DNA of 21,568 bases from Chloromonas sp. AAM2 (GCA_004335635.1 QAXH01002909.1:8915-30482), one strand, 5' to 3'; shown: positions 1 through 10,156, counted from the first letter of the stretch. Translations and numbers: made by a program. Notes: generated by a model not told the origin, from the letters alone.

Positions 1-13
1 GGGGGGGGGGGGG
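1..13. repeat. Poly-G run at the window edge
   Basis: Thirteen consecutive G bases begin the window. It may be a genuine homopolymer or the edge of a low-quality or simple-repeat stretch lying to the left; the window alone cannot tell. Confidence 0.8.
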
Positions 14-817
14 TAGTAGCGTCAAACAAACTTGATGGCGTCATGGCTGGCTTTTGCCCTTAATTTTATTTGCCTCAATTGGCAGACGCTTCACGTCACT
101 TGGGCTAGTTTAACAGAAACGGCATCTTGCTTTGTACAAAAAGTGTTACTTTGAACAGAAAGTGTTGAGGTATGCTTGGATGTCTTGCACCTGCAGCATC
201 TATTGGTGGTAGAAAACCCTGCAGTGTGCAGCATGGACCTGTGCGTCAGCATAGAGTGACCAAACCTGTTGACGTGGTGTCTCTGTTCCTGCATCAGACA
301 GTGCTCCGACAGCACAGACCTAACAGCGGGCCTTGTTATGTAACCATTGAAACCAATGCAGAGCTGTAATGCCAGATATGTACTAATTGTCACAGAGGGT
401 CACGGACTAACATACAGCACTTTGTGCCGGCGCAATCCATAACAAAATCCAGCTGTCGCACAGCACAAAATGCCTCAGGGTAGTAAATTGAGCGATTCAA
501 GTGCATTGTGGCTTTTGAAGTCAAGCAAGTCAAGTCACGTTACAAGTTAAGAAAAAAACAGTTCTGGGACAAGTTGACGTGAGACTCTGAGTGTACCTCT
601 GGCCTCTGTGTGTATCAATGGCGATTACCAGGACAGGTGCATCCACGGGTTGGCCATGCTCGTCTTACATTGCTCGTTTTTTTCCACAAGGAGTATTTGT
701 CAAGTGTCAAGTGCAAGTTGATGGTAAGGCATCAGTGAAGCAGCAAGTGTCGTGAGTTGGCACCAGTTGCAGGCATGGGGTTATAGGAGCTGGCAATGCG
801 ACCGTACAGGGAAGCAG
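14..817. other. Non-coding stretch downstream of the coiled-coil gene
   Basis: I see no convincing coding region here on either strand; open frames are short and have no splice or codon structure. It should hold the 3' UTR of the minus-strand coiled-coil gene that stops at 818. Read on the minus strand there are two TGTAA boxes, the volvocalean polyadenylation signal, at 665-669 and 540-544, about 150 and 275 bases past the stop. A copy of a dispersed short motif lies at 552-573. Confidence 0.5.
552..573 (-). repeat. Dispersed short motif, copy 1 (degenerate)
   Basis: Read on the minus strand this contains gtcccagaactg followed by a T run. It matches the core of the motif seen in fuller form at 3514-3546, 3940-3970, 5396-5428, 8920-8950 and 15530-15575, but lacks the ggcaaac part. 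Confidence 0.45.
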
Positions 818-3800
818 TCAAGGGGTTTGCTGGGGGGATGTGAGTGCACTGGGGCTGAGGCCAGCGCCAGGCTTCTTCTTCTGTGCACAGTCCACGCTCC
901 CCCAACCGCGTGTCTTGAGTGGGGAAGTGGCGGGGCGGCGGAGGGCCATGATGCCCACGCCTTGCAGCTTGCGTTGCAGTCCCAGCGCCAGGTCTGGGCT
1001 GCCCTGCACGCGGCTGTCACGACTGGATGGCATAGAGGGAGTTCGTGAGGGGCTTGGCAGGCCCAATGGCTTTTGTTGGAGTTGCCTGCATTGGCGGTGT
1101 TGGTCAGGCATGCATGTGCTCAATGCTGGGCAAGTGTTCGTACGTAAAATCTATCCAGCCTGTCAAACCCTGTGTATGCTGACGTCCATTCTCTGTACAG
1201 CACTTCGGTGGCTCTCAGAAGCACCACGCATGAGAGGATGGCAGTGGCCGGAGCAGACTCAACTCTCTGTGTGACATGACCTCTGTGCAAGCTCATTGTC
1301 TTGCATGATGCGTTGACAGCAGCACTGCCACAGCTGCCATGACTCACCCATGCAGGCCATAGCATGTACTGCCCAACATGCCGTGTGTGGTGAGTGTGTC
1401 AGGGCAGGTCTGGGGCCGGGGCCGCTCCGCCTGCCAGAGACTGTTGAGGCTGCCATGCACAGGGGCCGAGGGCTTTTTGGGGTTGAACCAACCCTTCAGG
1501 GCCTGTTCCAGCGAGCCTCTTTCTTGAGCATGCGTGCGCAAGCAGGCCAGCTTGGATACCTGAAGGCATTGCACGTTTGCCCCTTGCATGACTCGCTCAT
1601 GTTTGACAGGTCAGCATGGCAAAGCATGGCAGAGCTACTGTGGCTGTGTCGCTTCGTCCATCTTGCTGTTTGGGCTCAGCCGCCGGCGTTGGGCATGCGG
1701 AGGTAACCGAATCCCTCTGTACAGCTCGAGTGCTTTGAGAGACATCAGGCCGTGCTGCCGAGCAGGCCACATATGGAGGGGGAAAGGCTGTTGCACATGT
1801 AACTAGTAAAGTGTAAATTTAGCTGGTCAAACTGTCTTTGCTTTTGGAAGGTGCTTTTTGCCTGTCAACAGTTGACAATGTGAGGGTTGCCATTTCACTA
1901 GCGCTGACCTTGACCCGGACAATCTTTTAAACCAGTCCATTTATATGGCTAACGGGATGCTTTCGGAAGGCGTTCTGTGGGGTGATGGCCACAAGGGCCT
2001 CACCACCCCATGCTGACACGGTCAGATTCCCCTTTACTAGGAGAATTTTTTGCAATTTGCGTAAACAGTTGATGTTTGCGTTGGACGTGCTTCATGGTGT
2101 GCACTCCCTCCTTGTAACAGGCGTATAGCATAACAAACAAACATGGAATGCAGGTCCCTCACCTCACCTGGCACTTCTTGGTGACGCGCTCTAACTCCCG
2201 CTCCTGCCCCAGCATGGCCTCGCGCAGAGTGACCTGCAGCGCAGCCACAATATCACTTGGAAGCCCAATCTACCGATGACTAGGCGTGCAAAACAGTTGC
2301 AGCCAAACAATCACTACAGATGCAGCTCTTGGCCCAAGGTATGGGTTGTGGAGCTTGGCGAGCAGGCTGGTGTTGCATGGCCTGACGCAGCCGTTGGCCT
2401 GGCCTACCTGTGCCTTCCTGCGCTGGACCTGCATCTCCCGCTGATGTCGCTCCAACAGCCGCGATTCCTCGCCTTCCACCCGCATGCGGTGGGCTGCAGC
2501 AGCAGGAGAGCAAGGCAATGGGGTACGGGCAGCTGATGGACAACAAGCAGGAGCACTGGGCAAGCTTGAGGAAACTATTGGCACGCCCTGTTGTGTTGAG
2601 CCGGTTGATCCAGTCAATGCGACTGGTATTGTGCAGTTGATCATGTGGGGTTGCCTTCTACCTTCTTTCTGTTGTTACTTGTACAGTCATCTTGTCCTAC
2701 AGACTCTGAGACCCTTGTTCTGAGAGTCTGTTTGAAAGTCTGAACACACCATTGCGTCCATCATATAGGATGTCCAGGCAGCTGTGGCCATTGGAGTACA
2801 TGGAGCGACTTTCAATCGTTTACGCGGCGTGTTTTGTCATAAGACGTTACTTTGTGGCCCCTTTAAGGACATGCCGCACTCGAGCGATCACCCAAAATGT
2901 AACTGGCATATCAAAAGTGTGCCAGACGTATTCAGAATGCCCATACCATGTCAAGACACTGCACAAGCATTGCGGACAGGATAGCACCATGAGGAGTGAC
3001 CACCACCATTACTATCCAGATGTGTCGCAATCCCCTTCACTTGTAGGTCGGACGGGTTGAAGTCCCCCCCCTCATGTAAAGCTAGACCCGCCTGTCTGGC
3101 CGTTCTCACTCACACGCCCAGGCCATCCACCAACCTGCGTGACCTCGCTGCCCTCCAACACATCAGCCTTGGCCTTGACCTGCACAGCGCATTCGCACAA
3201 TCGCGCAAATAGAAGCATACTCAGTGACTGAGTTGTGTGTTGCGCAAAAGGATGGGTGTGGGTTGATTAAATGCTAGTTGCATGACATCCTCCACCCGCT
3301 GTACCTTGCAAACCCATTCCTGGCCAGCCACCAGTCATTTTGCCTGTGGCAGTCAAATGATGCACACCCCCAGCCACCGCAGCAGCCGCAGCAGGGCCGC
3401 CCGCACCTTGTCTGCCTTGCTGAACCTACACTGTCGCCTGAGGTGCTCCTCCTGGCATCTGAGGTTGAGCAGCTGACTGCTGGACCGGTGGCGCACCACC
3501 TCGCATGCTCTGCAAAAAAAGAAGTTTGCCAGTTCTGGGACGATTCCTATGTTCTGCACTGAAGCCAATGCTACTGTGGCGCGACCTGTCCTGAAAGATT
3601 TGGTTCTCAGGGTGTCCTTCTCATGTGTGGGTCCATCCATTGCATCACCTTAAAGGTCCGGATGTTGGTTGACCATGGTGGCAAAAGTTAAGTGGCGGGC
3701 AGTGGTTTTCTTGAGGCAGTCGTCTGTAACTTGAGTTGTGTGGTTGGCACAGCTTCTGGGACAATTTTGGGACACTGGGTATTTCCAGGGTGTCGCCCAG

Positions 3801-5992
3801 GCTCATGCGTGCTTGCAACGGCTCCAACATAAAGGATTGTTATCGGCAGTTGGCCCGCATGAAGCAGTTCAAGTTTACTGACACAGGTTTTACTGACACA
3901 CAATGGTTGCTGGCGATAATACAGACCAATTCACACAAACTGTCCCAGAACCGGCAAACTTCTTTTTTTTGGCGGTGCTGCAGTTCAATCAACTCCTCCA
4001 CGTGCCGGGCCAGTGAACTGCATGGACACGCCACAAGGGCTGGCAGTGTTGGCAGCTTTGCATGATCAGTCTGTGGCATTTGAGAGTTGTGCTCGTGCCC
4101 ACTCCTACATCAAGCTATACCCTTGCCGTCATTCGTGACTGTGATGGTCCAAGTGAGTGATGTGCCTCAGCCTACGACTGATACAGATGTGATGCTTGCA
4201 GCGGTGTTGGCAAGGTGCTACCGGATGGCACGCTGGACATGCCGAGCAGCTGCGCAAGTGAGTCTATTGCACGGCACCTGATGCATGCTATCAACAAGCA
4301 TCAGTGGCCCTGGCAAAGCGTGTTCACTCACGCAGACTCTTGTTCGCCAAGGATATGTCTGAGGTTACTGCGGAAAGCAGAAACACAGCAAACACGTGTT
4401 CATTGCCACCCGCATACCAAAGCAGCCACCACCAACGCAGCTTGATCTGACTTCACGAGAACCCGGCCAAGAGGTCCATCTGTGCTGTGAGCAGATGCTG
4501 ACCCATGCAGCTGGGAGTGGGTGACGTGCTCTGTGTGTCCGGTGCACACGTCAAGGCGTTGCAAAGCAGAGAACTGACTGTCAGGACGCGTCTCCCCATG
4601 CTTTCGGCTTCCGATAATCCGCAACAGTTTCAAGTGCAACACTTCATGACTAGCACATGATGACTGGCACAACTCACGCGGGATTCCCCTGTGTCAGCAG
4701 GGGGCCAGCATCATACAATACTCACTTCAGCTCGTGCATCTGCCGGGCCCCCGTACTCTCATACTCAATTCGATTCTGGTGCTCCAAAGCTAGTAGCTCA
4801 TGCGCCTGCTTGTCCACCAGCGCCTGTAATTGCGATCAACCAAACAGCAGTTCCATATCATGGCAGAGTGTCTCTGCCACTGGGTGAAATTGCGGCATGG
4901 AGCACTGGATGGTGTATTTGAGTGGTGGCTTCACAGTAGTGCCACTAGTGGGACTACACGGACTTGAATGTAGATCGCATCCATATTGCTGCACAGCTAT
5001 GCATGGGCCCACGCTCGCACCAGTCGCGTTCTAGGACCCAGCTGCTTCTAACACTATACTCTCGCTCTGACAAGCGTTACTCTCTGGAGGATGGAGTCGA
5101 GTCTACCCCTCGTACCTGGCATGCAGGGGTGCGACAAGGATGCGAGTTGCTGCATTGAATTCTTACATACTCGAAATCTGGTGGGCAGAAAATTTTAACA
5201 GGATTGGGAGAGCAGCAGTGGGATGGCATGCCATATACATATGTATATATACCCGCCTAACTTTGTTTACGTTATACCTAGCAGAAAAACCTGCAGAACG
5301 TGTTGGTCAAGCACTGGTGTGCACGCAACATACACCAGCTACTCAACACAAAAACACAAGTACGCCAGAAAACACTAACCACTTTGACCCACACACGAAC
5401 TGTCCCAGAACTGGCAAACATTTTTTTCCCCCGGCTTTTTCGCGTAATGCGGATGATGTGTGTGGCCAGTTCATTTCATGATGATATCTGGAACAATACG
5501 CTCATTTCACAGCTCCACCATGGCACGAGCGCATCCACGTGCCTGGCCATCGTGCCCATGTTCCATGCAAACGTATGTGGTGAGCGGGTTTGACAAGCAA
5601 GACCTGGTAACGTATCCTGCGTCCTGTTAAATGAAGTCTTTGGAGCCTGCAATTTGTATGCCACGAATTGCCGTCGGGTGTGGTCAGCGCCAACAAAAAC
5701 TTTGGCACGGGATGATGTCATTGTCATGTTAACTTTGGGGGGAATGGTCATGACATGGTTGGTACGGCCCGGCCAGTATACGATTTGTTGACCTGTCATT
5801 TGAGCCGCACCTGCACACCCTGTTGCTCGTGCATCCGCTTAAGCTTTTTAACTGCGACTGGGCAATGCTGGCATCTGCATACAGTCCTTGCGCTCGGAAC
5901 ACATCGCGCTTCGCCTGAATCTCCGACAGAGCCTCGATGCTTGGAAGCGCCACCTGCGACCTCACACCTGAAGACCTAGGGCCGCAAACCAT
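818..5992 (-). CDS. Coiled-coil protein gene, about 10 exons, frameshifted in exon 1
   Basis: Exons, in transcript order: 5811-5992, 4726-4823, 3960-4017, 3407-3499, 3287-3304, 3135-3179 (or to 3131), 2408-2493, 2168-2233, 1348-1559, 818-1085. This gives roughly 375 residues. All have AG acceptors and GT donors. Phases agree at every junction except exon 6/7, which agrees only with the 3131 donor, and exon 1/2, which agrees only if one base is restored in the T run at 5845-5849. The peptide is charged and heptad-like: IQAKRDVFRAQGLYADA, KLKRMHEQQ, ALVDKQAHELLALEH, LARHVEELIELQHRQ, SSSQLLNLRCQEEHLRRQ, VKAKADVLEGSE, EESRLLERHQREMQ, GQERELERVTKKCQ, then a Ser/Pro-rich tail ending TSPQQTP. The order recalls a long coiled-coil family widespread in protists that I cannot name. 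The start is ATG at 5992 (MVCGPRSS). The 18-bp exon 5 and the exon 3/4 boundaries are the least certain. No catalytic motif is seen; a structural role is inference. Confidence 0.6.
1837..2120 (+). repeat. 280-bp dispersed repeat, copy A
   Basis: This resembles 10363-10626 along its whole length and 21471-21568 for the part inside the window, all in the same orientation. Shared landmarks in order are ttttggaaggtgct, gcctgtcaa-agttgaca, tttcactagc, ctttcggaaggcgttc, ccacaaggg, caccacccc, gcaatttgcg and cttcatggtgtgcactcc. It lies in the intron between exons 8 and 9 of the coiled-coil gene, antisense to transcription. It has no open frame and is possibly a non-autonomous element or a retroelement end. 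Confidence 0.75.
3500..3959 (-). mobile_element. Intron bounded by inverted repeats, introner-like
   Basis: This is the intron between exons 3 and 4 of the coiled-coil gene, about 460 bp. Its two ends are inverted copies of one motif: gtttgcc-gttctgggac is read inward from both sides (3940-3959 on the minus strand and 3523-3541 on the plus strand), preceded by aaaaaaagaa in each case. On the minus strand the GT of the left copy serves as donor, and the right copy supplies the pyrimidine tract and, depending on the acceptor chosen, the cag at 3510-3512. Transposable introns with terminal inverted repeats (introners) are known in algae. I see no target-site duplication, so the assignment is inference. 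Confidence 0.45.
3514..3546 (-). repeat. Dispersed short motif, copy 2
   Basis: On the minus strand it reads aatcgtcccagaactgg, then caaacttcttttttt, and runs directly into gcag. It forms the 3' end of the introner-like intron. Confidence 0.65.
3940..3970 (+). repeat. Dispersed short motif, copy 3
   Basis: It reads actgtcccagaaccgg, then caaacttctttttttt, on the plus strand. It is the inverted partner of the copy at 3514-3546 and forms the 5' end of the same minus-strand intron; its A-rich complement encodes the QKKE end of exon 3. Confidence 0.65.
5054..5158 (+). mobile_element. LINE reverse-transcriptase scrap (GVRQGC box)
   Basis: This plus-strand frame ends GVESTPRTWHAGVRQGCELL and then stops. 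GVRQGC is the conserved box before the catalytic YADD in non-LTR reverse transcriptases. The same peptide with a T-to-I change is found at 10680-10740, so both come from one element family. It lies in intron 1 of the minus-strand coiled-coil gene, in opposite orientation. No other reverse-transcriptase box is present, so this is a dead fragment. Confidence 0.6.
5396..5428 (+). repeat. Dispersed short motif, copy 4
   Basis: It reads cgaactgtcccagaactgg followed by caaacattttttt. It sits in intron 1 of the coiled-coil gene; no inverted partner is found in that intron. Confidence 0.6.
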
Positions 5993-6298
5993 GTTGTCTG
6001 GATCAAGAACTGTTTGGAGCAATTAATGTGAGAGTGAGGGAAGGAAGTCGATTCCTCACACATCCACGTTCACAGGGACCTATTGTCACTTGCTTAAGTG
6101 ACGTCACATCGCCAGCTTCTTACTTACCATGGCAAAGGCTAGGGTTCCGGCCGTTGACCGGCGGCCGTCCGTTGACCCGTCAGTTGGCCGTCAACTTGCC
6201 TGGCGCTCTAGCACTTGATTCACCTGCGTTTGTCAGTTCAATTGTCCAGAGCGGAGCTGCCTGGGGTAAGAGAAAGGCGGCCCAGCAGCGGTACCGGC
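5993..6298. promoter_or_regulatory. Divergent intergenic region between coiled-coil and NAA38-like genes
   Basis: Just over 300 bp separate the ATG at 5992 (minus) from the ATG at 6299 (plus), so both promoters probably lie here. No clear TATA box is seen. A cluster of TTGAC cores occurs at 6151-6198 (gttgacc twice, gtcaac once). An ATG at 6129 opens a 29-codon frame ending at 6218; it could be a leader ORF or a first exon of the plus-strand gene, but I could not join it in phase. Confidence 0.4.
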
Positions 6299-6720
6299 AT
6301 GGCCTCGGCTGTGGCCCAGGTCAGGAAGCTTCTGAACAAGCGCCTCAGGGTGCGTACAGTCAAAGTGTTGCAAGGAGCGGTCATCAGCAGTTGCATCTTT
6401 CAGCATGGGACAGCAGCAGTGGCTGTCCTCTGTGGTTGCCTGCTCGGCTGAGTTAGCATGGAGTTTCAGTTCCTCTGGGGTTGCCTGTGTCAGCTGAGAT
6501 GGGCTGATTTCAAAGCATGTGGACTTTCTGTCTTCTTGACTGATCACAGGTAACCCTGGTTGGTGAGCGTGTGATGAGCGGCGAGTTCCAGGCATTGGAT
6601 AAACAGGGCAATCTCGTCTTAGCACGTGCTGTGGAGTACATGGGCCCAGACAAGAGTGAAGAACGGTTTGTAGGCATGGTGTTGCTGCCCTTGGAGCAGC
6701 AGCAACGCGTAGAGCTGCAG
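6299..6720 (+). CDS. NAA38/MAK31-like Lsm protein, NatC auxiliary subunit (3' end unresolved)
   Basis: Exon 1 is 6299-6349 (17 codons, MASAVAQVRKLLNKRLR) and exon 2 is 6550-6720 (57 codons), joined in phase 0 across a GT-AG intron. The spliced product shows an Sm-fold pattern: a leading helix (VRKLLNKRLR), beta strands VTLVGERVMSGEF, then QALDKQGNLVLARAVEY and a final strand pair around FVGMVLLPLEQQQRVELQ. A helix followed by LLNK-LRV, a G-F turn, and D-QGN-VL--A-EY is the arrangement of NAA38 (LSMD1), which with NAA30 and NAA35 forms the NatC co-translational N-terminal acetyltransferase in the cytosol. The start ATG has a good context (ccggcatggcc). Exon 2 ends at ctgcag|gtgcga. The last exon is not fixed: reading through stops at 6816, and splicing to the cag at 6785-6787 would give an immediate TGA. 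Other Lsm families are possible but fit less well. Confidence 0.65.
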
Positions 6721-7187
6721 GTGCGAGTCACCACACTGATGCTTTGTGCTGCTGACAGAGGTTGTTTCTTGCGCTTGATTATAACAGTGATCATTGAGTG
6801 TTGCCGCTCGATTTAAGCATATGCACCAAATGCACCAAAACGTGGTGTTTCATATCATGGCGGATGTCCTCAATGTTGTGGCCAATTGTGCCAGCAGGCA
6901 GCTAGCGCGGTGCTACACTGCTCGATGCAAGCAGCCGAGCTGTACATGTCAAAAGCTAACATGGCGATTTTCAACTCTGTCTGCCAAGAAATTTAGCCAT
7001 TCCCAGGGCAGCCTTCTGGCTGCCAACACACTGCCGCCTGCCTCAGCCACCATGCGTGGAATACCTCACCAATGGGGTCATTGCCATTGCTGCCACTGGG
7101 CACCTCAACAGCTTCTGAAGTCTCACGCCATTAATGGCGAAATTGGTGACATCATCGCTCGCGGCGCATCCCTTTGCAACCTCACAA

Positions 7188-7236
7188 TTGTTGTTGTTGT
7201 TGGTGGTGGTGGTGGTGGTGGTGGTGGTGGTGTTGT
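7188..7236. repeat. Compound (TTG)n-(GGT)n microsatellite
   Basis: About five TTG units pass into about ten GGT units and end with gttg. The single-base change between the two blocks suggests one arose from the other. Confidence 0.9.
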
Positions 7237-7554
7237 CTTTTTACATCCGTGTCAATGCGCGCAATGCGCATAAGGGATGTGTCCCGCAATTCGGGGACAA
7301 AAAAGTCAATCAAAATGAGTCATAAAGCGAAAAGTCATAGTAATGCAGGAGCCTGGCAGTCAGTGGCAGAACAAGCTATATCTTCCAAAACACCACCTGC
7401 AATGCGCCCAGGCGTCAACACAGCCTCCCACCAGCACGGCCGGCTGGGGTTCCACCGCATGCATTTGCCGGGCGGGTATGCCAGGGACCGTGGCATCGGC
7501 AACTAAGGGCTATGGTGGTAATAGCCATGCATGGGGGATTGACGAGAGGAAGAC

Positions 7555-7606
<52 letters not shown>

Positions 7607-7607
7607 G
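7555..7607. repeat. (TGT)n microsatellite
   Basis: About 17 uninterrupted TGT/TTG units. It is a perfect repeat and therefore probably length-polymorphic. Confidence 0.95.
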
Positions 7608-8257
7608 AGGCCTGGCCTGTGTCCACACAGAGGGCCATCAGAGTTTCCTCAACGCCACATGGACTCATTTGGTGCAGAACGTTTTCTGACAGTGCCCTCT
7701 ATCGGCCCACACCACACACTTACACTGTGTAGGGGTATTTAGCTTCTGCAGCGCAGCACACCCTCCTCTTCTCCAGCCGTCCACACACATGTAGGCGTCA
7801 ATTACTTGAAACCACCCTGCCTTAACCGTGTATTGTGACATGTGCAGGACTCAATTGAGAGCAAGATGGCGGCTGTGAAGCTGGCTTAGACAAACTGACC
7901 CTGTCGCATGGTTCCAGGTGTGTGACGGCCCAGGCACGCATCCATGTCAGTGTGATGTGCACCGGATACATACCTATCGCCAGGCCATACCGGAACACCA
8001 AATCTGACAAGGGCTTGTGGAAGCTGCATGCAGCAAGGCTCATGTGACCTCCAGGGAGGAGAAAATCCAACTAGCATGTGAAGTGAAATGTGGCACGCCG
8101 ATTTTGAGAGTGGTGGCCCGTCACCACATGTCCCTCTCACAGATAGTGTTTCTGGTGTGCGTCGCACGCATGCCCTGCACGGCCCAGCAGGGCCCATATG
8201 CATGCGTCCTTGCCGTAGGATTCACCCAATGTCCATCACATGCCCTATGTGTCTGCA

Positions 8258-10156
8258 GCCGATTTGTCGCCCTGTTTGATTTGCGCTATGCACAGGTTGT
8301 AAGTGGGACACAGTCTGCAACAAGCGGCGGGCTGCAGTGGTTACAGAGATTAATACAGCATAAGGAGCGTTGGGCTGCGATGATAGTGGCCATGAACTGC
8401 ACGCTGTGCTGCCGTGCGTGTGCCCTCCATGTTATCAAGCTGAGCTTCCTTCCTTAATGCACTGGGCGGTTGGTTACTGGCGGCAGCAGCAGTCAGGCCA
8501 CCAAATGCACAACGGATTTGCTTGGTGACCTGGTTGAGGAGGCACCGCCAGTGATCGTGAGCTCATCCTACAGTTGGGTTATCACACAAGGCTGTTCTGC
8601 TGGTACCCGAGCCAGCAGCAGCTGTGTGCACCTGTCCTGCGGTGACATGCTCGCATCCAGTGCTGTTGCGCGACGCACTAGGATCTCTGCCACAAGGCAT
8701 CGGAGCATTACGAAGTCCTGTTGAGATTTACATGATGTGTGCGCTGTGTGCAGCATCGTAAACACGACTGGCAGTAAAAAGAAACACCAATCCTTGCTGG
8801 TCGTTTGTAGCTTTTGATAAACGCAAGAGAGTGCATATTCAGGTGTTTGAGTGCAGGCGAGGGTTGGCCTTAAGGCTGGCACGCTGATGTGTTCCTGTGG
8901 GTGGAGTGGGCACTGCAAGAGTTGTCCCAGGACTGACAAACTTTTTTGGGGGCGGGGTTTCCTCATGACGTGTTCTAATATCTGGCAGGAGGCTGTTACG
9001 GCCCTTTGGAATACCATTGAACACAGGCAGCAGCAGTTGGCGCAGCCTGCATTTAAGACACCACGGGGAGGGCACCTGATGTCACGACTTGTAGGTGTGT
9101 TGGGGCCATACCGGTGATTGCAGCTGCAGCAGCCTCTTTTTGGAATCGTCCTGTGGCAGTGATCGCACTGACAGGGTCACGAACGTTTGATCCACCACCA
9201 CCACCCTCCCCCTGCCGTTAGCAAAGATAATGAGACCAGATACATTGTCAAAGGTCGCATCATGTCAGCCACAGCAGTATCAAAGGTTATAAGAGGGCTG
9301 GAAATAAGATGGGGGTTGACAAGATCGAAATCACGGAGCCAGAGCTGTTGGAGGGGTTGGCGGTGGTGCGAGGCCTGGAGCTGGCGCACTGGGCCATGCG
9401 CAAAACTGCAGGTTTTCTGTGGTGTCCAGGCAACCAATGCACCAACAAGGCCAAGCCTGACAGAATTGGGAGCAGTGGCCCACAAACCCTTGGCCGCTTC
9501 ATCAGCAAGCACAGCACTCCTGGTGCCCTCCACCTTTCAGGAGCGCAGAAAGGTGATGGTGCAACTTGGGATGTGTTCAGATTGTCTGGCATGTTACCAA
9601 TGTTCGTGCTGTGTACATGAATTCACGGCCATCTGTGAAGCGCCTGACAAGTCCAACTTCACTTCAAGTGATTACAAGTCCAACTCCATCAGCTCTGACG
9701 TGTCCATTGCCTCGGCGTTTTGAAAACTGGACCCACTTTTTTGGAAACCACCCAGAAACGGCTCAGAATTACATGAAAAGGGGCTTGATTGAAAGCTCTT
9801 GTCAAGGCCTATCCCCTGGACAACTTGGTTGCATAGTTCACTTAAACATTGCCTCACTTATGGGTCATCAAAGCCCAGCCGGCCCTAACCGAACCCTAAC
9901 CACCACCCATGTCACAGGCCATGGGGGCATGCCAAAGGTAAACCTCACTTCCAAGGTATGCAAGCACATCCCGCTCTGCATCCGACTTTGGATCGCTGCT
10001 TGCGTGACCTGCGGCCTGGCGCCGCAGGTGACGCAGGCCACGCCAGCGACGGCACCCTCTGACACTTCCCCAGCCACCCACAAGGCCAATCTGGGAAATG
10101 CAGGTGGTTTTGAATACCTTAACGAGCTGAAACCAGCCAAATCTTCAAAAGCCTAG
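8258..10156 (+). CDS. Unidentified plus-strand gene, several candidate exons
   Basis: Coding-looking segments with splice sites occur in order. They are: about 8262-8400 (RFVALFDLRYAQ, then WLQRLIQHKERWAAMIVAM); about 8488-8556 (TTDLLGDLVEEAPPVI, donor gtgagc); about 8587-8640 (AVLLVPEPAAAVCTCPA, donor gtgaca); about 8989-9090 (EAVTALWNTIEHRQQQLAQP, then FKTPRGGHLMSRL, donor gtaggt); about 9130-9175 (ASFWNRPVAVIALTG); about 9280-9551 (GVDKIEITEPELLEGLAVV, RGLELAHWAMRK, onward); and a C-terminal piece ending GGFEYLNELKPAKSSKA with a stop at 10154-10156. I could not make all phases agree and recognise no domain. The pieces may belong to one gene, to more than one, or partly to chance. Start and internal exons are unresolved. 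Confidence 0.3.
8920..8950 (+). repeat. Dispersed short motif, copy 5 (diverged)
   Basis: It reads agttgtcccaggactga followed by caaacttttttggg. It lies about 40 bases before the acceptor of the candidate exon starting EAVTALWNTI. Confidence 0.5.
10001..10035. repeat. Inverted repeat, 15-bp arms with one mismatch
   Basis: The left arm 10001-10015 and right arm 10021-10035 pair at 14 of 15 positions around a 5-base loop (ctggc). Both arms are G/C-rich. It falls in a candidate coding segment (about GLAPQVTQATP). It is not followed by a T run, and in a nuclear genome it is not a terminator. Confidence 0.7.

Larger units (their letters stand above)
6721..8257. other. Stretch without a firm gene; 3' part of the NAA38-like gene and microsatellites
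   Basis: It probably holds the last exon and 3' UTR of the NAA38-like gene, followed by simple repeats at 7188-7236 and 7555-7607. The open frames across the repeats are poly-Val, poly-Leu or poly-Trp artefacts of the trinucleotides. A short acceptor-like site at about 7847 is followed by DSIESKMAAVKLA and a stop, too little to call a gene. Confidence 0.4.

Noticed and set aside
3748..3768. cttctgggacaatttt as another copy of the dispersed motif
   Set aside because: It matches only the ctgggac core and lacks the flanking T/A run; it lies inside the introner-like intron and may be chance.
4030..4135. Plus-strand frame MDTPQGLAVLAALHDQS and onward to a stop
   Set aside because: Reasonable codon use over 34 codons, but isolated, opposite the coiled-coil gene and with no partner exon.
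5505..5560. Minus-strand MARHVDALVP resembling LARHVEELIE of exon 3
   Set aside because: It suggests a duplicated exon but similarity is short, no matching donor is seen and the frame soon becomes unlike a coil.
7134..7742. Open frames with poly-Val, poly-Leu or poly-Trp
   Set aside because: They are produced by the GGT and TGT microsatellites in all three frames; no splice or domain support.
9885..9903. Telomere-like ccctaacc-gaaccctaacc
   Set aside because: Only two imperfect units, and not the repeat known from most green algae; probably chance.
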